Below, in pieces: positions 35,001 to 47,000 of a stretch of DNA of 64,000 nt. The notes below the pieces were generated by a model. That model searched no databases and was not told where the DNA came from. It saw only the letters and a program-made list of their open reading frames with translations. Every line of letters starts with the position of its first letter. Within the stretch, counting starts at the first letter, position 1. The DNA lies in assembly GCA_934045905.1 (NCBI GenBank), contig OW203769.1, forward strand, positions 17,701,705 to 17,765,704, read 5' to 3'. The position numbers and the translations under genes were made by a program. The DNA comes from Leuctra nigra (Eukaryota > Arthropoda > Insecta > Plecoptera > Leuctridae).

Positions 35001-38000
35001 ATTAAGGTTTGATGGCATCATCCCATGAAGTCGGTGCTAACGCATTATCTAACTCTTTTAGGTGAGCTCTGATTTCATTGATAATAACAAGGATTGATTG
35101 TCAAGGAACCGGCCCAGCAGCCAATACATTTTGTCCCAAGTACCGTTTATTATTTGGGGGAGTGTACCTAGTTTTTTTTTGACAAAGTCCTCCAGTTGTT
35201 GTTCTGCAAAGTGGTTTCTTAGAATTTTAAAGATGTAAATTACAGTAAAACCTCGTTAAGTCGAAATTGAAGGGACCAAAAAAAAACACTTTGACTCATG
35301 ATTTTTCGATTTATAAGTATTTTCATAGAATGATGTTTTCCAGACATGTAGTAAAGATAAGCCTCGTAAACCTACCCCCTCCCACTGTGCAAGGGTCTAG
35401 AGACCACTTGAAGACAGCTGTTTAGTGAAGGGTCAATGCCTCCAATGGTTTAAAGGACTCTATTATTTACGCAATTATATATAATCTGCAGACTGGATAC
35501 TAAACAAATTAATCACACACTTAATTTTTGACAATAAATCGATTTCATAATTATTATTTATTCAACAACAGGTGTGGTGTTATTAAAAAAAAAAAAAATG
35601 GAACAGAAACGGAAAGATAATTGTTCGCTGTCATTAATGAATCATCAAAAGATTGAGAAAAAAATTAAATAGGTGGAAGATTTCTTGAAAAAGTCACTGA
35701 TTTCAGTTTGTTTTTCAGTCGACAGAATATTTATTTTATGTGGACATTTATATTAAAAGTAAACATAAGATTAAATATTACGCAGAATAATAATTCAATT
35801 ACCAATGTTTATGCTGGCAGTCAGTAGTTGACTATTTACAGCCCTTTTCAGAGTGACTTTTTGCTCTAATTCTTAGAAACAGGGATTCAACCCTCCACCC
35901 GTGTCTGTTTTTTTGTTGAGAGACCCACTTGTCTTTGAGATAGAGCAGGTAGTGCCAGCTGGGGTGCTGCAGAAAAGGGAGGGAAGTCAGGCGGACACTC
36001 TGCTCCAAAAATAGAGGACATTTTTGATAGAAATAATCCTGTATTCTCCGAAAATTGTATTATACAAAATAAATACTTCGATTTATAAACTGAAATCACA
36101 TGTTATATTTCAACTTGGGGCCAAATATTACTTCGAATTACGACTTACGCAAATTTCGGTTTATAATTTATTTTAACATGTAACAGATTATACTGTGGCC
36201 GGGACTTGAGTTTACTTCGATTTATGATGGATTTCGGCTAATGGTTGTTCGATTTAAGGAGGTTTTACTGTAATACATTATAATTCAATGGCTCTAAAAT
36301 AAACAAACTGAATCAAATAACCTTTCAATTGTGGCCCCGCAGACATTTTTTTTTTAAATTTTCGATTCTAGATCTTTATTTAAATAATTATTAAGAGCCA
36401 TTTAAGAACCACTAAAGAGCCACAGATTACTGACCCCTGGTCTACATCCTAGACGGGTAAACTTTCAATATTTCACATTGCTAATTCATTCCACTGCTGC
36501 CCCGCTTGTACCGGAGACGTCACGATGCCCATTGTGTTGCAGAGAAGCACAAGTGCATGGCGTTCCAGTGCGAACTGTGCCTCGAGAAGTTCGACATGTT
36601 CTGCAGCTATCGCAGCCACCTGGCCGGCCACGGCGAGGCCGAGTACCACTGCTTCGAGTGCGCCCTCAGCTTCCATCTCGAGGTCAGTCCTGTATAATTG
36701 CGGGGGCTCGTAGGGTTGGTCGAACAAGCGACTACATCAGCGGTCGTCAACCTTTTGGACCTCGCGGACAACTTATAACACAATTTTATATCTCGCTGAC
36801 CACTCAGGCGCGTAAAATACGTAAATGGGAAATATGATTGCTTAGGTAGACAATGAGGAGTCTGGGGTAGGGTCCCCCAGCAGTAAGCGGGTACGGGGAG
36901 GCTTAGCCCCGGAATATTTCAGTTTTCAGAAATTCATTTGGTGTGTTTCTACGCGATTTCTAGCCAACTTTTATTTCGAGAAATAGCGTTTAAAATGACT
37001 GTATTGAATAAATATTTTGAAACTGATATTATTTTCATAATTGATAGAAATACCTAGTGAATACACAAATATTTTGGAAAGGCTTGTATTGAAAGTTAAA
37101 CGTAAGCTTCTAAATTTCTCTGATGACTACCAAAATTTCCTCCCTGACCACCGGTTGGCGACCACTGGTCTAGATTAAACATTATCTAGTTAGCCTAGCT
37201 TTTCATAAACGTCAAAGGCAGTTTCAGTTTCTAGGTAGGTACCTATCTATTTATGTTACTACCTACTGTTGATTGAAATTAACCCAATACAGCAATCTGT
37301 TCCATAAGTAGAGCGCAGTTCAGATCGCAAAATTCACAATTTATTTTTAATTTTTATACTTCGAAAACTTGACTCAACAAGGAAATTACATCGACTTATA
37401 CACAGAAAATCAAAGCTATTATTGACTTGGGTGGGACCAAATAACACTTCGAATTACGGCTTATTAAAAATTCGGTTTTAACCCACTTAGTGCCAGCATT
37501 ATTTCCTGTATATATGCGAAGAATGCCAGGCCATATTTTCACAAATTGTTGAGTCACAGTAAAAAATTGATATCTTTGCTTGTGCTTCACCAAAACTGTT
37601 GATTTTTTTTTTACATGGTGGTAAAAGTATAATGAGGACTTGGACAAAAATTTAGTTCATGATTATTCTTATTGTACATGTTTTATTTTATTATTTGGAT
37701 TATAAAAAAAAATAAAAAAAAATAAAAAAAAAAATGTATTATGCCACAAATTTTGTAATGAATTTTTCCCAACAAAGTGAATATATTTTTTAGATTTACT
37801 GATATTTTCTCAACACTCATGATTAATTTTATATTTTTGTGATTAAAACTACAGAAGCTATGAAATAATGTATAAAATATATGCCAGCAAAAGTAGACGC
37901 CATTTTGAATTGAAAAAATGTCATTTTGCGTCAAAATAGTAAGAAATCTGTACGCTACCGCCACCAAACATTTTTTCAATAAACTACCACACTATTACCA

Positions 38001-41000
38001 ACCCAGTCGATCAAGCAGTTCAACATTCCAAAGACATTAAGAGGCGCGAGATTTAATTTAAAATTTAGCCGATATATCGGCCCTTGGCAAGTTTCGCACA
38101 AACTCTCAGAGCCGATATATCGGCTCTTGGCACTAAGAGGGTTAATTAATATATTTTAACATAAGTGGCCTTGAGTTTATTTCGATTTATGATGGATTTC
38201 GGCTTTTGATTTACCGAGATTAGACTGGAACCAAGAAATCTGAAATTGTTGCTATGTGGTCACGGCATCTCCCCCCCCCCCCTCCCCCCCCCCCCCTTCT
38301 TTTATGAAAGTAAATAGTACGAATAATAAATGTGATGACAGCCACAGTGTAGTATTTTCAGGATATGACAAAAGGTAACGTCTAGGGGTGTGCGAATATT
38401 CGAAAATTTCGAATACTTTGAAAATTTCGAATACTTCAAAATACTTTGAAAATATTTGGTTCGAATACTCAATTCGGTATTCGAAAATAAAGTATTCGAA
38501 ATTTTCGAATAGTTCATGTCTTTTAATTCAAAATTATCCCGCCATTTCTCATATGGGAGTGTTTTTCAATGCTGCTAACTGCTGCAAAGTCTAAAACTCC
38601 AACCGAAAATAGTCATGGCCGCCATTTTGATTTCGAGGGAATATTATTTGTAGGTTATTGTTCCTCCAGGTAGACCTTCCTCCCTTTTGTTCCTGTTAAT
38701 TTAATTTTTTGTGATGATAAGTGACAACAATATTATCCTTGCATATTACATCATAATCAGTACATTTTCACTGTGGCCATCTTTCATTCTGGTCATATGA
38801 AAAGAGTTTGGTGTCCAATTATTTTTTTTAATTGATATTATGTCTTTTAATTTAGATTCCAATTATTCGATATTCGATATTCGAAATATTTTTGTCAATT
38901 ATTCGATATTCGTATTCGAAGTCAAAAATCACTATTCGCTCACCCCTAGTAACGTCGAAGTGAATGTGTTGCAGAGCTCGCTCGCGATGCATCCGTGCGA
39001 CAAGCGCGGGTTCGGAGAACCGGCCGGCGAGCCCGAAGAGTTTGCCGCGGCCGCCGTGGCGGTGAACAACAACAACAACAACGGCGGCGATCTGGTGTGC
39101 GAGGTGTGCGCGCTTACTTACAACACACTGCGCGCGCTCAAGGCGCACGTCGCGATGATGCACGGTCAGTAGCGCACCTCGACCGTTGATGGACGGTGCA
39201 TGAAATTACCTTTCAAATGGAATGTTCTTGAGCTCTCTAGCTCTTGTACAATCCAAGATTGATTAAAAATGTTGGCGACTAGTTGTGCAGGGGTGGAAAG
39301 GACTCATCATTCAACCCCATATAACTGCTGATCTTCGTCCAAAAATTCTAAAAAAGTATATACATGTTTTGTATAGGTACACTTGGCCAAACAAAAATTG
39401 AACGTTCAATAAATCTGATAGTCTGATAAATGTAAAATCGCACCATCAGAAGTCAGTCTAAGCGATCTCATTTTCTCACTCTAGTAGGTGGCCTCACATT
39501 TCAATGATAATAACAAACTTCAATTGGTTATGGGACATGACCAGCAGTGATTCAAATTTGTTCAACAATCAATTTTTGTTTTGTCGAGTCTACATACAAA
39601 TTTAATCAAAATCTGGGTCGGCTGAAGTCAAGATGTGAGTGACTTCACATGGGATGGCTAAGAAATGATTACTCATTTTCACCTTGAAATCAACATGTTC
39701 TGCTCATGTATTAGGAGAGGGGGGGGGGGGGGGGGGCAGAAACAAAAGAGCACTGAATGCCACACTTCACAGTGATTTCCATAGGATTGGTAGAACATGG
39801 ACATACAAAATCAATATCGTAGTCTTTGTACAACAGTAGTATTGTAGTTCATTTTCAAATAAAGAGGTTTTTAGTGGTCGATCCTTTTTATTTTGCATAG
39901 TTTCTCAATAAAAGTGTTGTACCTAACTATGTTCTTCATAAAACAAATGTTTCTTCTTATTATTTGGGGTCAAGTTTTTTCTTAAACATGAAATATCTTT
40001 GTAAAAAACCTACTCTTCTACATCTGCCCACCACGTTTAATGATAATAATGTCTGTTCTCCTACAGAGGATCCCAAGTATGCGTGTGAAGAGGAAGGCTG
40101 CGGCAAGATCTTCTACCGCAAGGCCTTGCTCCAGACCCACGCCTCGGTCCACAGCTCCATCGAGGTAAGCTCGTCGTCTGGCTCACGCTCGACAAAAGTT
40201 GCATCCGCATGTCAGTCCTCAACACCACTAGACCGTGAGCTTATACTCGTATGGGTGGAATCCAGTAGACTCTGCGTACTTGCGTCGATAAATCTTGAGA
40301 AATATTTTGAGCATAGGGCTGTTAAGGTAGTACCTTCATTATACATATACAAAAAAATAAAAATCTTGAAATTACAAGTTCAGAAAACGTTTTGCTACAT
40401 TTCAACTATATTTAAGTATAAATTAATCATAAAATATAATTTAACTTGCAACCCCTGTCGTATAGCGAGGTTTCAATTTATTGCTTTCCGAGAATGAACA
40501 AAACTGTAACACAGGAGGTATAGGGAAATCATTTAGTTTTTGGTTGATAACTTTTAAAATAGCACACGTTGGTATTGTTTTCAATTTTTTTCCTTATAGC
40601 ATGTCCAACTATCTATCTAGAAATCAGTTTTTTGAAAAAACGTTGAACCTCAGTAAAATTAAAAACTCAAAAATAGCATGAAAATCGTCATGATTTTAAT
40701 GACCCCCATAAGACTACATGTTAAAAATAGGAATTTATAACTGCAGTATCTCAAAATCTAGACACGAGAAGTTGTTCATATTTCACAATATCGTGTAAAT
40801 AGTGATTATTGATACCTCTGCCAAAAATAGGCTTATTTGGAAGATATGAGATATCAGTTGTGCTACCTTAAATCGGCTGTTAAATCAGATAGCTATATAA
40901 TAAAAATAATAGAAATCAAATTTTCTCAAATCTCCTTAAATAGAGTATGAAATTCTTCTGGTACATCTGTTTGGAGCGAAAGACTTTTTCATCTAAGAAC

Positions 41001-44000
41001 CCAAAAATGTGTTGATTCAATTTCACTAATGCATTTGCCCCAAAAGAACACTTATGAAAGTAAAAAAACAAGCAGTTTGTCATCAGTTTATCAGCTGCTG
41101 TTACATCAATTGTTGAGGAAGTTTTAAAAGTGTTTCTACTTTCTAGCAATTCATTCCTTGTTTTGATAGTTGTTCTGAGAAGTTTTGTAGTAGATCTTGG
41201 TCACAATTTTATTTAGAATAAACCTTATTTTACAAAATAAGAATTTTACAACCTCGCTTCTTCTGGAACGTTGCTAAAGAAAGGGCATAGCTAACACTAA
41301 CCTCGCTTCTTCTTGAACGTTGCAGTTCCACATCTGCCCGAAGCCGAACTGCACGACGGTGTGCAAGACCACCAAGATCTTGTCCAAGCACCTCCGATCA
41401 CACCGCGAGGCGTCTCACGTCTGTCCCGACTGCGACCAGGGCTTCTTCTTGCGGCGGGACTTGAACAAGCATCGCATCGAAACCCACAAGCAGGTGCGTG
41501 CGCTCTTCTCCGTGATGAGGAGGACTTTTCCTACAATCTAACACTTTAAATCATTCTAAATGTGTACCTACCTAGTGATAAACTGCATTCCGTAGGAATA
41601 CTCGACCTTAAAATCTACTGTCGGCCATTTTACAGTTGGCCATAAATAACAATTTATTGATATTAGGTATAAAATATCATTATAGATATTTTACAATATT
41701 CAAAATTGAGCGTTTTGTGTTTAGTGTTGTTTTGTGGCTACTCTTGTGACTGTTTCGTATCTTCTCCCAATTTTGGCTTTACCACAGATCACCAAGGTTG
41801 CAATTTAGCAGGCTGTGACTGCATGAACAAGTCTTTAGAAATCATCACAAAACACTAGGGATGTGCGAATCCAGGTTTTTTCATTCGAATCCGAATCTCG
41901 AATCGAATCTTGAAAGGTTCGCGAATCCAAACCCGAATCCGAATCTTATTTTATTTAATCAAATTCCTCTGAAAGGAAAAATCAAAATATGAAAGTATGG
42001 TTAGGTAGGTCATTCAAGGGAAATGGTTGACTCCCATACACATCAAATGCTGTCAATTTGATAATTATTAATCAGTAATTAATAATTATTATTCTATTAT
42101 ATCAGTCACATAAAATGTGGAGTTTACCGTATTAACTCGTGTATAAGACGCAATTATATGTCAATATTTTGATTCTGAAAACAGCCCTGCGTCTTATACA
42201 TGCATACCAAGCTTTTTTCCCAGTAAATCCAAGGTGGATGTTTGTAAACAGAGCTTTGGTAGACTGCCACATGTTGTCTATCTCTGCCTTTCCCTCTCAC
42301 TCTGTCTGGACTACATACAGTGTCTAGACACAACACTATTAACATATTAAATTTGTGCAACAAAATGTTTTCCCTTGCATTTAGATCAGGAGACAAAATA
42401 TATGTTTACGTCTGAAAAATATTGCTCTGACAGACATAAAATAGACTAAACACTGTTGAATGGCGATCTTAATGAAAGGGGAGGAGAGGAGTTGGGTTTG
42501 TTTTGGAATGCAGAGGAAAGGCAGGTGCATGCCTCTTAGAGCAAGCAACAGCTGCTGGAAAAAGACTCCCCTCCCCCCTTTCTCAGAATCAAGAAATTAC
42601 TGTTTGCTTACAACAAGTTGGCAGTGATTTTCATTCAAATAGCTCAGTTAGCTGGAAGACCAACATTTAGATGGATATCATGTATACAAACACACAATGT
42701 TTTTCATAATTTTACTGCGTCTTATACACGCATGCTAAGTGTTTTCTTAAAATAGACTTCTCAAAACAAGGGTGCGTCTTATACACGAGTGCGTCTTATA
42801 CACGAGTTAATACGGTATATTTATGGTGAAAGATTAAATTGAATATCAAATTAAAAACAAAACTTAGATGGTTATTTACCTTATTATAACAAAAATGATC
42901 ACGAAAATGGCGGTAATTGATGGGATGGGCTCCTTATTTTCAGCGCCAATGGTTGGTAGTACTGAAGAAATTTGAAATTCAAATTTTGCGGGAAAATCAA
43001 GGATTGATGTCTAGGTTTGATAGGATTTGAATGGGTTTGATATTTTAGAATCTGGATTCGAAATATTATGGATTTGCACACCCCTACAAAACACGAGGTT
43101 AGAAATGTGCACGACGACCAAGTACACAATCTATGTGAGAGCGAAAGAGTGATCTGCCGGAACTAATGTGGCGAGGTGTGAAGGTGGAGTTGTGTGTGCA
43201 GGGCGGCAACTTCTGTCGCGAGTGCAATGAGCCGCGCGGGGAGACGAAAGAGGAGATTCACTTCCACGTCCTGCAGCACGAACAAGATCGCCCGCTGCCC
43301 TGCATGCAGTGTCCGCGCCGATTCAAGACGGTGAGGCTCGTGTGTTGAAACAGACCGCTCGCTTCGGAATTCATATTATCTCTGTTTTCCCCGCACTGTC
43401 GCAAATGCACTCTTCATAATGTTCCAATCTCACTGCTACTGATATACAATCAGACTGATAATGTGAACATCCTATCAAAGTTAATTACACCCAGTTATGT
43501 AACAATTTTTCTATCTCAATTTGAAAAAACGGACGAGCGCTCGTATCACCTTATCACCGCTAATTAAACATTTTCTTCCTCTCGTAATGAGCTATGTGAT
43601 TGGGTGGGTTCCAGGGTGAGCAACTGCGCTACCACAACAAGGTGAAACACTCGGAGAAGAAGAAGTTTCCTTGCACGTACTGCCCCAAGTCATTCCTAAC
43701 CAAAAGCTCGTTGAAACGCCACTCGAATAACTTGCACAAGGACCTGCAGCCGCCGAACACCGACGAAGCGTCCTCCTCCGTTCCCGAACCCAGTTCCGGC
43801 ACCTCGGACGGTTCGAACGACTCGAACCCCAAGACGCCCGCCATCGTCGAACCCAGCGCTTTCGATCTGCTGTTCTCCTCGGCAGACGGAAGCGGAGGAG
43901 CAGGTGAGATGAACTCCATGTATGGTTTGCCGGACTTCGACTTTGGTTTGGATTCGTGTGACATGCCCCCTTGAACGAACGCTAGTGTACATGACTTTTA

Positions 44001-47000
44001 TAATGGCCGGTAAACGCAAGACATTTATAGCACGTCTTTACAACTGATCTGTATTAGGGTTGGGACTAGACATTGATATCGATGTAAAATTAAATAATTT
44101 AGTTTCGATATGTCATCGGTTTGAATCGGGAACTGGAACCCAAATGGATAGCAGTTCCGGTTCCAAGTTGTCAAAAATATCGGTTCCCATTCCAGTTCTG
44201 GTTCTATTTTGGTTCCATAACATCGACTTTTGGGAACTTACATGCTCAGAAATGTCTATCATTAATTTTACTTGGTGATCATTTATATGAAAAACTTAAG
44301 GTAAATGGTAGTAAATTATCTCCTCTTTGTGGCTCCCACAACTTTAGCTTTTGAACTGGTAATGTCATCTCTCCTGCTATACCTGACGTGACAGATTGAG
44401 ATCGGGTGTCAAATCAGTGGCTTCTAGCGTGAGCTAGTACATATGCAAAAAGTTTAGCAACCAATAGAAAAAATATAAGAAGCAATCGGGGACTCAGGGA
44501 ACCGATACCGGAACCGAAAAGAATCGATATTTGTAGCAACTGGAATCGGAACCATATTAGTTTTAGGTGGAACCGGAACCCTTATTATTAATATTAAATA
44601 TTATTTGGGTTTCTCAACGGTTCCATAAGGGTTCTTTAAATAGTAGGTACTTAATTAATTTCATTAAATTTTTACTTTATTGCCTTTCAAATCTGAAATT
44701 ATTTACGTATTACGATTTACAGTTTTTCAAATAAATGATCACAGAGTAAAATTAATGTTAGAAATTTCTGAGCATGGTTCCTAAAAGTTGATCTAAAAAA
44801 ATTATTTGAATTATTGTCTGAATTTGATGGAACTGATTCCCTCAAATGCCTTATGGTACCGAAATGGAACTGGAATCAGAACCGTTATTTTTTTTAAAAC
44901 TTGGAACCTGTACCGGAACCGATATTCATTTGGGTTCCAGTCCCTTAGCAAAATCCATAAACTGTTTTACCTATTATTATATCGAAATTATTTAAATTTA
45001 TTGTATTCTTTTTTACTTTTACCTCGATTTAGGAACTGGTTTCGAATCCCAACTCTATTTGTCAAACAAATGAAAATGAGTCAACAGTATTTATATCTAT
45101 TATCTACTAATTGACATACTAATTGAAAATATGTATCATTTTAATGAAAATGAGTCAACAGTATTTATATCTATTATCTACTAATTGACATACTAATTGA
45201 AAATATGTATCATTTTATTGTTTTCATAAGTTCATTTTTGTCAATAGCCTGTGAACCTTTAGTCAAACAAAAAGCGATATTGAAAAGTAACGGATCAAGG
45301 TTGAAGAAGATTTACTGGCATCATCCTACAAAGTCTATGCCAACACATCTATTCTCAAACTCTAGTAGTAATCTCTGATTTCATTGATAATAACAAGGAT
45401 TGATTGTCAAGGAACTTTAGCAGCCAGATCCATGTTTTCAAATACCGTTTTTAGTTGTGCCAAGTGAACATAGATGTGATAAATATTGTTTGATGTTTTT
45501 GTATAGGGTTGGGAGAACTTCATATTTTTTAACCGAACCTCGAACTGTACTTTAAATATTTGACCGAACCGAACCTCTGGCCTTTTTTACCTGCAGTGGT
45601 TTTATCACTTTTTACTTAGACATGATTCACACAAATAACATAAAACATTGTTTGGCATAGTTTGCACAAGGGGATTTTTGCATTTTATAATTCCTTCCTT
45701 CGTAATATGTAATGTAATACTAACACTGTGCAAAATTGTTACCTGGTGCAACTCTACTATCAATTATCTAATTTATGCCCATCATTTTAGTGCATTTTAT
45801 TTTTGATAAAATTAATTCCCATCATTGAATGTAAAGAAAAGTAAGAGAAAAATAAAAATAAAATTAGTACACTACACTTCGAACACTACACTGGAACAAA
45901 ATATTTACTGGAAATTTCAAATTGGCGCTGCGAGAAAGGTTCGGTTTGGATATTTCATCTTAAGGTTCGGTTCGCAAACATCTAAAGCTGGCTCGGCTTT
46001 AGATGTTCTGGTTTCGAACCGGTTCGCCCAACTCTGGTTTTTCATAATAATAGCATGTTGTAACAGCACACGGAGCGCATGTTTAGTGTTAACCCTGTCT
46101 TATGTTATGCAAAGCATTTCTTCGTGCTTTTTAGACTTTTAGTTGCATTTAAGGTAAAACCTACACTTGTTTTCAACAACCTTTTGTGAATAAAAAGTAA
46201 CTAATTGTGCACTGCTTAGCGCTTGTGGTTTTGTTTTAACCTGTGAATGATTGTTTGTGGTGATATGCACTTGGTGAATGTATGCACTCTATCGGTGTTG
46301 GCATGTTTATTGATCCTCGTCGGTTAACTGTGAGGCGATCCGGTTTCAGACTCCGCAAGCCCGGACGCCAAGGAAGAACCGGGCTTGCCCCGTGCCAGTG
46401 TGAAACAGAAAGATCCGGTATCGGACTCCGCAAGTCCGGATGCCGAAGAAGAACCGGGCTTGCCCCGTGCCAGTGTGAAACGGAAAGATCCGGTTTCAGA
46501 CTCCGCAAGCCCGGACGCCGAGGAAGAACTGGGCTTGCCCCATGCCAGTGTGAAACAGAAAGATCCGGTTTCAGACTCCGCAAGCCCGGACGCCGAGGAA
46601 GAACCGGGCTTGCCCCGTGCCAGTGTGAAACAGAAAGATCCGGTATCGGACTCCGCAAGCCCGGACGCCGAGGAAGAACCGGGCTTGCCCCGTGCCAGTG
46701 TGAAAAGGAAAGATCCGGTTTCAGACTCCGCAAGCCCGGACACCGAGGAAGAACCGGGCTTGCCCCGTGCCAGTGTGAAACGGAAAGGCAAGATCAAAGT
46801 CAGTTACGTCAAGCCCAAGCCGAATGCCAAGACTATCGTCGTCAAGCTGCACGATCTGAAGCTTAAGTACGACAAGAGCACCGCGACGACGGTGAATAAA
46901 GTGAAAGGAAGTGAGGCGAATGGCACTGGAGAAAGTGGTGTGGAAACAAGCGGCGGTGCGGACGGGCAACCGAAAAGAAATAACAAAGCCGCGGGCGTGT

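Larger units (their letters stand above)
34831..36439. mobile_element. hAT-type element containing two TA-flanked elements
   Basis: The outer ends are CAGGGGTCATCAACCTCT and TGACCCCTG, with flanks GTCTTCAG / GTCTACAT agreeing at 6 of 8. Inside are a small TA MITE at 34955-35164 and a pogo-like element at 35243-36270. No intact transposase frame was seen. Confidence 0.8.

Noticed and set aside
46236..46866. Three other open frames of 157-194 codons across the 75-bp repeats
   Set aside because: A period divisible by three keeps several frames open. Only the plus frame that continues into a zinc finger has independent support.
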